Source: Gymnogyps californianus (Eukaryota > Chordata > Aves > Accipitriformes > Cathartidae). Taken from it: a stretch of 64,000 nt of DNA. The stretch's first letter is position 1, and every line of letters begins with the position of its first letter. A model generated the notes under the pieces. It was not told the origin of the DNA. It did no database searches and worked only from the letters and a program-made list of their open reading frames with translations. Shown in pieces: positions 1-11,491 of the stretch. Position numbers and translations under genes: made by a program. The stretch spans positions 17,669,698 to 17,733,697 of the forward strand of contig NC_059485.1 of assembly GCF_018139145.2 (NCBI RefSeq), read 5' to 3'.

Positions 1-2860
1 TTTCTCACCTTGAAACAGCAAAAAGAGATTGTCACGGTCAGCTGGGTGAAGGGGGAACACAGACAGGGGACCTGGCCCAACCTCGCACAGCAGTTCAGTG
101 TCAGAACTTGGAAGTAGTCTCCAAAACTCCGCTCCCCAGCACCATTCTGCCTGGACAGGCTGTTTGGGCTTTATGGTGGGACCAAACATCTCCTGAAGAG
201 AAGCTCCAGAAACACGCGCCCGCAAGGGAAGCAGGCAGCTGCCCCGGTCCCCCGGGAGGACGGGGTCTCGGGAGTCAGCGTGACGGAAAAGCCTACTTTG
301 CTCCTGCAGCTAAGTAGGCCATTTCCTGCACTCCAGGCGCATTTCTGTCATGCTTGTAAGCCACGTACGGCTTTGAAACAAATGAAAATTAAAAGGATCC
401 ACCCCCAGCACTTGGGGAATTTGATCTGAAAAAGGAGCGTGTTGGAATAAAACGCAGCCAGATAGCAGCTGAAAGACAAGGCCTGCAGAGCTACGTGCAA
501 GAAAGGGGCATGCGGGGCCAGCGGCAGCCCTGCACCCAGCCAGCGTAGCGGCATGTGGGCCACCAGCACTGTGTCCGACTCGCCTGGGCCCTCAGATCTG
601 TGAAAAATGGGATCACGGGGAGCTGGACATCAGGAGGTGATGCTCTGGTGACTGGCAGCAGTCAGCCTGGGGAGGTGACATCCCGTTCGGACACCCCTGG
701 CCCCGTCTGGACTTGCCAGCAGGCAGGAGCTCTCTGAGCTTCGTGGCAAGAGTTGAGACCATGACTCTTAATTCACCATGTAATCAACCAGGGCCTGGCG
801 CAAAAGGCACCCCGTACCACATCCCCTTCCAGACAGCCCCGCTGCCGAGGCTTGTTCTTTGTGAGCCTCCATCCACCAACGTGCAAAGACCCGTGCCTCA
901 GTTTCCCATCTATGAAATAGAGGTAACAGCTCTGCCGTGTCCCCCAGGCACACCAGCAACATCATAAAAATGGGGCAGCACCCAGACATTTTTGAGCGAG
1001 AGGCTGCTGCAGTGTCTTCGCTTCCTATTTTAAAGCCCAGCTAATTAGTCTCAGCGTAACAAACTAGCACGCCCTGCACAGAGCAGGGGAAAGGATCATC
1101 CTCTGATATTTCCAAAATGCCAGGATTCCATAAATAACCTCGCCAGCGTTTCCTCCCAGAGCACCCTACTCCTCTCCGGAGAGCTGACAACCAGGAGCGC
1201 CACGGACCCTGCAGAAATCAATCCCGTCACCCCACCGCCAGCTCCGTCAAAGGGAGCTGCAGCTCACACGCTGTTTTTCCCTGCAAACTGCCACAAGGCA
1301 GCCAGGATTAGCTAATCAGAGCTGAGGAGCAAATTAATGATTGCTAGAACTAGGAGAAAGGCAGATTTGATTGGAGATTGCCAGCTTTGCAGCTGGCTCC
1401 TACTTGCAAACAATTCATTTAGATTATGAAAGCAAGAAATTGAGTACAAAACCCCCTAGATTGTTTGCTTCCTAGAGAAAGAAAAGAAAAGAAATGGAAT
1501 TTAGATTAAAAATTATGCAGAATAGTATTAATTCCCCACCCTCTTGTGCCTCCCCTCTTGCTGGAAAACCAGAGCTAATCAGAATTTAGCATTGTTCTGC
1601 TGCTAGTGTCAGAGCTGCCTCAATGGAGGAGAGATAAAACACAGTAGGTGGCATTGTGTGTTAACTCCTTAGGGTCCTGTGATAAGAAAGATGGGAGCGC
1701 GGCGCCCGGTGCTGATCTCCCATTTTTCCAGCGTGCTCCGGCCCGATCATCACCTCCCTTCAACAGGCAAGTGCCTCGGGGTGCAGAGCGGCTCCTCGCC
1801 CTGTGCAGAGCTCGTCGCTGTGCCCCAGCACCGTCGGGTGCAGGCACGTTGTATTTATTCACCGCGTGGAGGGCTCGGTAGCTCTCGCGTGAGCCCTTTG
1901 CTCTGCCTTACAGCGAATTGGTGTCCCGAGGGATGCAGAGGTGCTGGGTGCTCTTCCCTATCGCGAGCACAGGCAGACAGCTGCACTCATGTCATTCGTA
2001 GCTTTCTAGCTCACTGTGTTCCCCTTTGTGCCAAGGACAGATTTAACTAATTATCAATTAGGCCTAGAAATCACCACCTGGCTGCCACCAGCAGCAGCGG
2101 GACACTGATATCAAGCCGGGTGAGCGGAGGAGGACCGTAACGGTTCTCTTATCAGCGCTGAGCAAGGCGCGCGCACGTGACCGTGCGATTCACAGGTGGA
2201 GGAGCTGAACTGGCAGCCGATCCGCTCTCCCGCTCCGCTCTGCCGAGGAGCTGCAAGAGCAGCTCATCCCCGGTGAGCACGCACCGGCTGCGCCCTTCTC
2301 CAGGCAGCACCGGTGCAGGGTCGGCGTCCAGCAGCTGCCGGGAGAGGTGGGTGACATCTCTCTGCTGACCCTCTTTCGGCCACCAGTGCAGGCTCATTAG
2401 CTGCTCGGAGGTTTTTCAGTCTGGCCAAACTGACTCTTCCACCACCCCCCAAATTAAAATGACAAGGAAAAACCCAAAATAAAATTAATCACCTCAGAGC
2501 AAAACTTGTGGGTATGTCACTTTGATGTTCCCCATCAACCTTACTTCTGCTGTATTAAGCAGATTTGAAAACATGCAACGCCTGGAATTGAAACAACCCC
2601 CTAACACCAACATGTGGATTTGATTTGGGCCAGAATAGTTCTTGTTCTTTTTTTTTTTTCCCCCTTAACAATTACCTTCACCCCAAAAAATTGTTTCTGC
2701 TCCAGCCCTATGCACGTGAACCCTGCTGAGCACCGGGGATGTCTCACATCACCGCTCAGACCTGCCAGCCTGAAAATCACTCCACAGCAAACAGGATTTA
2801 CTGCCCTCCCTGTGAACTGCATAGGCATGGCCTTGAAATTGGGCGCTGGTTTTCATCTCC
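1..2860. other. intergenic DNA downstream of SBK1, no gene recognised
   Basis: I see no coding exon with recognisable protein similarity here. Open frames are short and overlap on both strands. Base composition alternates between GC-rich blocks (about 1,690-1,850 and 2,150-2,400) and an AT-rich block at about 1,310-1,660, which contains several homeodomain-type TAAT cores and looks unlike its surroundings. No tandem array or transposon end was identified. Confidence 0.5.
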
Positions 2861-3165
2861 GGAGGCCCACGACTGGCTCGGGAAGCAGGAGGAGCTGAGG
2901 GACCTGCTGGAGCTGTGTCTGGATCAGCCATCCTCGCTGGGCTCGATGATCTTGGTCCGCACACTTCCCACGCTCACAAATATTTGCCTTGTTCTAGCTG
3001 GCATAGCCATAAGCACCTCTCTCTTGGCCGAGAGCCGCCGCTGTTGGATTTCCAGGTGTCTCTGCATCTAGAGGGCTTGCTGGGCCACCACACGAGAGAC
3101 CTGGCCATGCCGGAGAGCTGAAATGCTTCAGGCATTAGTGAGGCCGGCGTCCAGGATGAGGATAG

Positions 3166-4409
3166 GGCAAATCGTGCCTGACCAATTTGGTGGCCTTCTA
3201 CGACGGGGTTACAGCGTTGGTGGATAAGGGAAGAGCGACTGACGTCATCTACCTGGACTCGTGCGAAGCATTTGACACTGTCCTGGACGACATCCTTGTC
3301 TCTCAATTGGAGAGACATGGATTTGACGGATGGACCACTCGGTGGATAAGGAATTGGCTGGATGGTCGCACTCAAAGAGTTGCGGTCAACAGCTCGATGT
3401 CCAAGTGGAGAGCAGTGACGAGTGCCGTTCCTCGGGGGTCTGCATTGGGACTGGCGCTGCTTAACGTCTTTGTCGGCGACATGGACAGTGGGATCGAGTG
3501 CACCCTCAGCAAGTTTGCCGACGACACCAAGCTGTGTGGTGCGGTCAACACGCTGGAGGGGAGGGATGCCATCCAGAGGGACCTGGACAGGCTGGAGAGG
3601 TGCGCCCTTGCGAACCTGAAACAAGTTCAGCAAGGCCAAGGGCAAGGTCCTGCACGTGGGTCGGGGCGATCCCAAGCACGAATGCAGGCTGGGCGATGAG
3701 TGGATTGAGAGCAGCCCTGCCGAGAAGGCCTTGGGGGTACTGGTGCATGAAAAACTGAATATGAGCCAGCAACGTGCGTTTGCAGCCCAGAAAGCCAACC
3801 GTATCCTGGGCTGCATCAAAAGCAGCGTGGCCAGCAGGTTGAGGGAGGGGATTCTGCCCCTCTGCTCCGCTCTGGTGAGACCCCACCTGCAGCGCTGCGT
3901 TCAGCTCTGGGGCCCTCAACATAAGAAGGACATGGACCTGTTGGAGCGAGCCCAGAGGAGGGCCACGAAGATGATCAGAGGGCTGGAGCACCTCTCCTGT
4001 GAAGACAGGCTAGGAGAATTGGGGTTGTTCAGCCTGGAGAAGAGAAGGCTCCGGAGAGACCTTATGGCAGCCTTCCAGTACCTAAAGGGGGCCTACAGGA
4101 AAGCCGGAGAGGGACTTTCTACAAGGGCATGTAGTGACAGGACAAGGGGTAATGGCTTTGAACTGCAAGAGGGGAGATTTAGATTAGATGTAAGGAAGAA
4201 GTTCTTCACTGTGAGGGTGGTGAGGCACAGGAACAGGCTGCCCAGAGAGGCTGTGGATCCCTGGCAGTGTTCAAGGCCAGGCTGGATGGGGCTTTGAGCA
4301 GCCTGGTCTAGTGGAAGGTGTCCCTGGCCATGGCAGGGGGGTTGGAACGAGATGATCTTTAAGGTCCCTTCCAACCCAAACCATTCTGGGATTCTATGAT
4401 TCTATGATA
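3166..4409 (+). mobile_element. CR1 (chicken repeat 1) LINE, 5'-truncated copy
   Basis: The plus strand encodes the 3' half of a CR1 non-LTR retrotransposon: the reverse transcriptase palm followed by the long CR1 C-terminal region, then the short CR1 3' untranslated tail. The element ends in the 8-bp repeats typical of CR1: one divergent copy (ATTCTGGG) and two ATTCTATG copies at 4,383-4,406. Similarity to CR1 starts abruptly at about 3,166, just before a segment reading [10 protein letters not shown]. This is the usual 5' truncation of CR1 insertions. No target-site duplication is apparent, also as usual for CR1. The left boundary is my estimate and could be off by tens of bases. Confidence 0.93.
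3187..4297 (+). pseudogene. CR1 reverse transcriptase (ORF2) 3' remnant with one frameshift
   Basis: Two open blocks in different frames, 3,187-3,620 and about 3,625-4,297, together cover the end of the CR1 reverse transcriptase and the region after it. The first block keeps motif A ([10 protein letters not shown]) and the catalytic FADD box at 3,514-3,525. The second contains the family's NRILGCIK and [15 protein letters not shown] stretches. The frame changes at about 3,618-3,625, just after the codons for ANL, where one base appears lost relative to the family. The motif usually read as VPQGS is VPRGS here, and the lysine of KAFD is glutamate. The copy also lacks its 5' half, so it cannot make an active enzyme. 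It is nevertheless open over long stretches, so it is not among the oldest CR1 copies. Confidence 0.88.
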
Positions 4410-5170
4410 TGGCAGGGGTGGTGGCTGGTCCCCACCGGGGGAAGCTTGTGCCTCTCCATCATCTTCCTGGGGTGGGATCAGGACCCGGGCTCTAGTCCCA
4501 GCTCTGTCCCATCGGGCGGGCAGTGGCCCTTCTCCATTCCTTGATCTCCATCTTCCTGGGGCACCATCTCCCAGGCCAGTCGCAGCAGGAGCCGCTGATT
4601 AATTGGTACTTGGCAATTCCCCATTGACAGGGGCTGGAGGAGCACAAAGGGCGGTTTGTCTGCTGCGAGCTTTGATAAAGCAGGGCCAGGGATGACTCAG
4701 AGGTGGGTAATTAAACTGGTTGGAACAGCGGATGGCTCAGGCAGAAATACCAGCCCGGTGCGCGAGGAGCTCATTGAACTGCTTTAACTGGGTCATGCGG
4801 GAGACAGGTGCTGGCAGCGCCTTGTGGGGGCTCACCTGGTTGTGGCGCAGCCCCAACCCCACAGCAACACCAATCCCCGTCCCAAAGAGCGGCCAGGTTT
4901 GCTCCGTTAGAGCCGGGCAGAAGCTCTGTCAGGAGAGTTTCACATGGTGCAGGGTTAAGCTGGGGGCTGCTGGTACTGCAGGCGCTCCTGGGGAGCTCGG
5001 TCGAAGGGCTGTAGGGTGGGTCAGTCGGTCTGTCTGTCTCCATCCATCCATCCATCCATCCATCCATCCACCCATCCATCCCCACTCCCAGCATGCAAAA
5101 CCATCACATGCCCAGGTGCCTGCAGGAGAAAACCAGCTGGGCTCTTCCTGCCCTTGGCTGTAAGACCCAT
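4410..5170. other. intergenic, with a compact AT-rich island at 4,590-4,740
   Basis: No gene is visible. Within GC-rich sequence, 4,590-4,740 holds a dense run of recognisable transcription-factor-like words: ATTAATTGG, ACAAAGGG, CTTTGATAAAG, TGACTCAG and TAATTAAA. It resembles a conserved enhancer core, but conservation cannot be tested from this sequence alone. Confidence 0.35.
5038..5080. repeat. (ATCC)n microsatellite
   Basis: There are about ten tandem ATCC units with one interruption (CACCC). It is a simple-sequence repeat, probably length-polymorphic. Confidence 0.95.
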
Positions 5171-5181
5171 CGCAGGCTGGG

Positions 5182-5325
5182 ATTGGTCTGGGAGGTAGGG
5201 ACTCCTGACCAATCACCTGCTGTCTCTGGCCAATCCCGCATGTCCCTGCTCCTGCCTCGGCCAATCACATGCAGCTGCTGCTGCCAGGAGTGCTATATAA
5301 ACCCTTGGGGCGGGCCTGGGGGCTT
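5182..5325 (+). promoter_or_regulatory. TATA promoter with a tandem CCAAT (NF-Y) array, target gene unknown
   Basis: An inverted CCAAT (ATTGG, 5,182-5,186) is followed by three direct CCAAT boxes at 5,209, 5,230 and 5,261. The direct boxes are 21 and 31 bp apart, about two and three helical turns, which is the spacing seen in NF-Y arrays. E-boxes CACATG (5,266) and CAGCTG (5,272) follow, then TATATAAA at 5,294-5,301. A start near 5,325 is inferred. This is the only TATA-type promoter of such quality in the window, yet no intact coding frame follows it. It may belong to a decayed gene, a non-coding RNA or an old LTR. Confidence 0.55.
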
Positions 5326-6860
5326 GTGCTGGTGGGGCTCTGCTGGGCTTGGGGCAGCTGTCCTTGTCTTGGGGCTGTGCTTGGTGGCTCTGCCAGGTGA
5401 ATGGATGGGTCTGGGGGCTACCTCTTATGCTGACCCCCTGGAATCCTCCTACTTGATAGGCCTGTGTGACGTTTGCCATTTTCCAGCCATCAGGAACCTC
5501 CTGAGACCTTTGTGAGCTTTCGAAGATGATTTTGAAGATGAAGGCTTTTGTCTCCAGCAAGATCACCAAGTTGCCACAGCTGATCAGGATCCTCAGGTGG
5601 CTCCAAAGGACCTGCTTTTGACCAGTTTGCCCAAGACCTTCCTCCGCTGTGGGTGATGTTCTGTGCTTGCTGACTTTGGGCTGAAGCTACTCTGTGTGCT
5701 GTGGCAAACCCTGTTATACTGCCAGTGCTGATGTGATAGAGGAGATCTTGGTGCTGCGGTGTCCTGGCTGAAATCTGGGAGACTTCTTCAACTGACTTGG
5801 AGAGGGAAGGAGGGGGCAGGGCAGAATGGGTGTCCCTGCCCCTCTGCCTCAGCTGAACGTTAGCCCTCTGCTAGCAGCCCCTGCTTGGGGCCTGGAGAAT
5901 GCCTTTAGCTTGTGCTACACAGCTGCAGGCACTCGCATGGCTGTGAAGCTCTTACTGCAAGACACCTGCGTTTCCATGCTCTGAGCAGTGACTTTGGGCA
6001 TGGGACTCATCCTTTCCAGAGCTCTGGCAGAAGATCCTGGGCTGTTTGTGGCTGCACACTGAGATGCTGATACCCTCTCAAAGCAGACTGGCCAGCGAAT
6101 GTCTACCTGAGAGCCGTGGAGCAGCTGTTCAGACCTGCAGATCTGGTCTGCCGTGGACTGGGCTTATTCCATGGTAGAGCAGAGGAGGCTTTGCCATGAA
6201 CAAGTGGCTCCCAAGAATGGCTGTAGGTTGTCTCCGGTCAAAAGCTGGGTGATGACTCAGAGCTGGATACTTCATGCTGCAGGGAGTTTGCTGTAAGACT
6301 AATGTGACTGTTGTGCTGGTTCCAGTCTCTGACCCCATGCCAGCCCTTCCACAAGAGCCAGCCTCCCTCGGGAAGCCTGGAAGCCAGCCAAGATGATGTT
6401 CAGTTCCTGACCCTGCAAGCAGACAGGGGATCCTGGTCTGCTTCAACCAGCTAGAGCTGATGCCAACCGAAGTGCCCCTGGGTCCTGCAGAGCTGCTCCT
6501 CTCCCCCAAAGGGAGATATCCAAACACATGGACCTGAACATACTGAACAGTGGTGCTATGAAGCAAATGGAAGACCACCAAGAAGCTCCTGGCCACTAAA
6601 CTACCGCTGTCTTCTGGATATCTGCTGTTGAGCTTCTCGAACAACCATAGACTGTGTTCTGATGCCCAGCCTCTAGAGTCTCTCAGCCAGCATGTCTGGC
6701 AGCCTCCAAATATTGAAGTCCACTTGGACTTGAAGCCAAGCAAGTGTCCCAGGCACCCTGTGGGTCAGCCAGTCAGTCCTGCCATGTACAAGTTATCCTG
6801 GCCAGCCTGGTGAGCAATGCCCGTGAGGGCAGACGTGACTGAGGAGCTCTGCAGAGCAAG
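5326..6860 (+). other. sequence downstream of the TATA/CCAAT promoter, possible decayed gene or ncRNA
   Basis: All frames are broken. A hydrophobic, signal-peptide-like stretch (LGAAVLVLGLCLVALPG, about 5,344-5,397) runs into a good splice-donor word, CCAG/GTGAAT, at about 5,396. An acceptor-like word, TTTTCCAG, ends near 5,489. Beyond that the composition resembles exon sequence, with balanced GC and no simple repeats, but stops occur every 20-60 codons. There is no CR1-like tail. I do not recognise the family. A pseudogene, a non-coding RNA and an old LTR element all remain possible. Confidence 0.3.
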
Positions 6861-7004
6861 CCACCCTAGTGCCCTGGCCGGAGCAAGCAGGACTTTGAAA
6901 CTAGACTTTGGCCCTTGGGAAAGGGTCCTTGCAGTGCTCCTCAAACCAGGCTGGGGAAGGGTCAGTCCCTCGAGTGACTGCAGATGTGTCACAAGCTGGA
7001 GAAG

Positions 7005-7225
7005 TCTGGCAGAGGCTGAGGGAGCTGGACCTTCTTCAGTCTGGAGAAGAGGAGGTTGAGGGAAGGGATCTCAATCACTGGCTGGGATTATTCAATGCTG
7101 GGAGCAGAGAAGATAGGGAGGTTCAAAGCAGAGGGATGAAGTGGTGGAGCTTCGGCAAGGGAAGTGCTGATGGGCACAAGGAAAAGCTGTTCAGGAGGAG
7201 GGTGGTGTAGCCCCAGGAGAGGGAC
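7005..7225 (+). mobile_element. degenerate CR1-type fragment
   Basis: On the plus strand, words such as AGGCTGAGGGAGCTGGACCT and TTCAGTCTGGAGAAGAGGAG match the CR1 segment that encodes the [14 protein letters not shown] region, as also seen in the copy at 4,000-4,060. Traces of the following AGGAGGGTGGT region occur near 7,195. It is heavily mutated and has neither end of the element. It is much older than the copy at 3,166-4,409. Confidence 0.6.
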
Positions 7226-8544
7226 CCGAGGCCAGCTTCAGTGGTTGTCCTGCTCCAAGCAGTGTTCCGTTACCCCTCCAGCTCCTGCTCCGTGACCAGG
7301 GCAGGTGCTGTTTCATGGGGGTGGCTACGCTTCAGGTGGGATGTGGCTGTCCCTTATAAACTGGCCTTGCTTCATTGGGGGGTCCTGACCCAGCTCTGGC
7401 CCCGGGGCACAAGAATGACCCAAATTCCTCTGCCTGCCGTCATGCCGGGGGGGGGGGGGGCAACGCTTGTAAATCAAACCCCCTCTAAAGCAGCCGGAGG
7501 GATGAGGCAGTCCTCCTGTCTCATCTGCAACCTTTTCTCCTAAAGTTTCTTTCCGGTGTGGTGTCTTCAGGGCTACAAGGTGATTAACATCCATTTTAAG
7601 CATGTTCCAGACATGTTCTGGATGCCTTTAAGCCCCTGAGGTCTTACAGATGGCTTACAAGTTGGGCTCCGTTAGCAGTTGATTCACTGTTTATTAAAGC
7701 CTCTATTAATCTTGTATTAATGCTTTTCAAATGAGACCTTTCTGGAGGTGTAGCAGCCTCGGAGATGAGGAGCTTAATTTCTCCCCAGCCCGGTGCCACC
7801 GATGTCAGCGAGGGTTTAGCTCCGCATCTCATCAGGCTGAGAGCCGAGGTCTTGCGAGGCTGCTGAGAGCGAGAGCTGCCTGTGATGACACTCATCAGCG
7901 TGGGGTAATGCCGGACCCAGAGGAATCTGGCAGCTCCGCTGCCTTGAAAGCTGGGGTGACTGGGGGAGCGGGGTCTGCAATCCGGGAGCCCACTGCCCAC
8001 CCCGTCTGTGTCCTGTTCCCCCCCACCCCTCCCCGCCAGGGAGGACAGGAGGGATTTGGGGGCAGCCTGGGGACGTTGTGTCTAGCAGAGGGATGCTCTG
8101 CCAGCCGGACCCAGAGAAGCCGGAGCAGGCAGGCGCTGCCGCTCTGCAGCCAGGTGGGTGGGGAAGAGACCTGCCTGCAGCGGTGCAGGTTGTGCAGCGG
8201 CTCGGCGACGGCATGCGCCGCATGGCTGCGGAGGGGTTTTGAACGGGCAGATCCTCGCCTGAAAAGTAAAAGCCTCTCCTGCCCCGCCGCTGCTAGCCCT
8301 GTGGCTTTTGGAGGGATGTGAAGGAAGGCCTAAATTAGGAGGAGTGTGGACCAGCACCTAGGAGCCAGCATAAATAGCACCTTAGGCTCAGCCATGGGCT
8401 TGAGGTGCTGCCTGTGGCACCCTGAGCTGGCCACCGGGTTTGAGGGCAGGGGTGCTGCCTGTGCCGGCATCCTGAGCTGTGTCCGGGCGAGGCGGTGGTG
8501 GGGATGGTGGAGATCTCCCGTCCTTGCCAAGCTGGGATGCTGCA

Positions 8545-8558
8545 GTTGTCATGGCAAC
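8545..8558. promoter_or_regulatory. RFX-type X-box palindrome
   Basis: The word GTTGTCATGGCAAC is two GTTGYC/GGCAAC half-sites in inverted orientation, the arrangement bound by RFX-family dimers. This is a motif match only; no nearby transcription start is evident. Confidence 0.45.
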
Positions 8559-11129
8559 GCAGGAGGCCTGCTGAGCTGGAGCCTGTAACCCAACCGTTCG
8601 GGTGGCAGGGGGGCGTGCAGGGCTGGGTGTGCTCCCCATCACCTCCCCTGGGCCCTGGCGCCTCACTGCACCCCAAAATTGCGCTCAACCCCCCTCCTCC
8701 CAAAGCTGACAGTCCCACCTATTTTTCAGCTAAAAGACCCTGGTGAAAAACACTGGTTTTCCACGGGAAGAAACACCTTTGGGTGAAAAAAATGTGTCCA
8801 AACCCATTGCAGGGAGCAGGCAGCCGAATCGGAGACGCCGGCAGCCTCCTGCTTTCCTCTGCCCCGTGCTGAAATCCTCCCGGCTGGCTGAGGCTGGAGT
8901 AAAGGCAGTCGGCACCCGGCAGAGTTTGGCCCACAGCCATTCCGTGTGGGATGCTCGCAGGGCTGTTTCCAGTGGGCAGGGACCTGCTCGGGAGATGGGC
9001 TGTGAGGGGATGGGGATGGAGGTGCAGCCAGCTCTGCTCTTCCTTTGTCCAAAGGTGGCTGGATCTGTCACGCAAGGTCACCTCTCCCTTCTGCCACCAC
9101 CCGTGGCCCTGCTGAGCCATCCCACGTGGCACGGGGCTGGATTTTTCCCACCTCAGGACAGCTTTTGCTGCCTGGCTCCGGCAGCTTGTCCCCGTAGGAG
9201 TCCTCGGCAGCCACCAGGCTTTGACTGACATCTGTCCATCATCTCCCTAGCAGCTGGCAACGCAGACAGCGGAGGGGCCCTGCGGAAAGGACAGGCAGGG
9301 GACGAGCCTGAGCTGCATCCCCTCCGTAGGCGGCTCTGCAGCCACCAGAAAGGGCACCGGGCTGCCCTCGTGCATCCTCCCACAGACCCCGTTCTGGGCA
9401 GCATCCCTGAGCAGTGGCTCGTGCTCTCGCTCAGGTGGCTCATTTTTTCGCGGTGGCCTCGAGCTCGTCCGATTTTGCTCGGGCGCTGGGTAGCACATGA
9501 GTCACATTTCCTTCCAACGCCCATCTCAGCTCGGTGCCATCGCTATTTTTGGAAACTCTGGAAAGCGGATCAGCCCTAAGAAGCACATTTAATGAATACT
9601 CTCGCCACGCCGGGCTCGCATCCCCCCGACGTCTCTGTGCGGCGGCTGGGGAAGCCGCCGGCAGCCCAGACCCTACGCTCCCCTCCTGGCTCGGGATGCG
9701 GGGGAACGCCTGCCTCATCCTGCAGCCCCTCCTGAATCATCGGGGAGCTGAAGCGGCATCTTGGTGGCAAAATATTTCCTTTTAAAGGGCTTGTTTGGGG
9801 TTGGGGTTTTGTTGTTTGGTTTTTTTTTGCAATGCCGGCTTGGCATTGATCATTTGTGCTCCAAACGAGCGGATCATTCACAGCTATTTTTACTCTCAAC
9901 CTCCAGTATTTTAGCTGGGGCTGCAGCGGCTCACTTAGCATCTCTAAGCAAAAACAGGCAAAACTCAGCTCCAGAAATTGAGGGCTGGATGAAATGAGAG
10001 GCGGGCAGGCTTTGCTGAGTATCGCAGCCAGGACCTCCTGGCCTTCCCACCCCGCAGCTCGGGAAGGATCTGGTTTTACGGGGTGCTGGTGGGACCGGAC
10101 CTGCCGCACCCATCCTGCCTCCAGCACCCATGCCGTTTTCACACCTGCCACCCTGTGCCTCTTCCCTCCGGCCCTGCGGCCGGCTCGAGGATCTGTACGA
10201 ATCGGTTATTTTCTTGCGGAGCGGTGCCTGCGCTGCTCATCCGTAGCTCAGGGACTGCCCAAGGTCAGCGGCCGCGGCACCAGGGCTGCCGCCTTCCCGG
10301 CCAAACCGGGAGCAAACTCAGAGGGGAGGCGGGCAGGCGATGGCTTTGCCGGGCAGGCGATGGCTTTGCCGAGCCGCCGCTTTTGCCACATTTTTTTGGG
10401 TCTGAGGGTTTCACCTGGAGACAAGCAGCCCCCCTCCTCCCGGCGCTGACGGGCTCTCAGCATCCCCGACCTTGCTGGGATAAAATTAGCCATTTCACTT
10501 TGAATTAAAGACAGTTCAGCTGAAAGCAACCCGAGTGGTTCATTTCAAAGACGTCAAATGGCAATGTTTCCTTTTTTGTCTGCGATCGGGGAGGGGAGGG
10601 TCCTTCTAGCCAGCGCCTGGTGACAATGACATTGATTTCCTAGACCTTTTGGCGTGGCCAAATCTGTATTTTTAGCTGGGGAAGAGAAAAAAAAAACTAA
10701 GTCACATGTCAAAGAAATGCTTTCCCTGCCCTGATGGGAAGGGAAAGGAGGTGAAAGCCTTCGCTGCTGAAGTCGGCGGACGAACGGGGCTCGCTGCCTG
10801 CTGCCCTCATCCCCGGAGCGGGGCTGGAGGTGCACTGGAGGAGCCGCTGCCGCGTCTTCCCGGGGTCCATCCCGGGCGCTGCCCCCCAGCCACGCCGCAC
10901 GCCTGCCCCACACAGCCCCCTGCCTCGGGGCTGGGGACCCTGAGCCGCCCCGCAATGGGGGTCCCATGGCAGGGAGCAGGCAGGACCCCCGCTCCCAAGG
11001 GATCAGATCCCATCCCATCCCCTCGGCATCCCCTGCAGCCATTTATCTTCCGGGGCAGGCGCTGCCTTCATCTCTCCTTCCCTCCCTCCTCCTCCTCGCT
11101 CTCCCCCACCCCGTTCTCATTTCCCCAAG

Positions 11130-11200
11130 AAGACTTTAATGAAATCTGCCCTTAATTAAATCCACATTCATTTGCATAATTACCAGGAAATTGAAATTAG
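11130..11200. promoter_or_regulatory. AT-rich island with POU octamer, candidate enhancer
   Basis: Within GC-rich flanks this short block carries CTTAATTAAA and ATTTGCATAATTA (11,170-11,182), an octamer fused to a homeodomain core. It lies just beyond the SBK1 polyadenylation site. It is a candidate conserved element by appearance only. Confidence 0.3.
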
Positions 11201-11485
11201 CCTGCGGATGTGGCTGGAATACATTTGGCATCAGGCAGCCCTGCCTGTTTGGAGGGGGCTGCACCAAGGGCAGCTGGGTTCCCCACCCACCCATGGGTGC
11301 TGCCACCCTGCCCCACAGCCCTGCTGTGCTGCTCCCCTTCCCTCCCGCCTTGGGGTGGCCACAGCAGCCGGGCATGGGGGGGGCCAGGGTGAAAGTGGGG
11401 GGACAGTGAGCCCCGAGGCCACAGCAGGGCAAAGGCAGGCAGTGCCCCCGCCCGCCCGCGGCTGCACGAGCGGCGTCACGTTTGT

Positions 11486-11491
11486 TTTATT
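11486..11491 (-). terminator. SBK1: SBK1 polyadenylation signal AATAAA
   Basis: On the minus strand an AATAAA hexamer follows an AU-rich 3'UTR end (about 11,495-11,600, with several A-rich runs and a U tract). A short non-T stretch and then GC-rich DNA come after it. Cleavage is expected 10-25 bases further on, near 11,465-11,475. It is the best-placed hexamer downstream of the SBK1 stop codon. Confidence 0.7.

Larger units (their letters stand above)
7226..11465. other. intergenic DNA 3' of SBK1
   Basis: I recognise no protein-coding exon. Much of this stretch is GC-rich, and overlapping frames on both strands come from that composition. It includes a 14-base G run at about 7,445, an X-box at 8,545-8,558 and AT-rich islands at about 10,480-10,690 and 11,130-11,200, the latter with an octamer word. 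Confidence 0.45.

Noticed and set aside
5666..5683. LADFGL reading, with AVKLLL-like codons near 5,940, suggesting a decayed kinase
   Set aside because: The pieces are in the wrong order, too short and surrounded by stops. No other kinase motif can be aligned.
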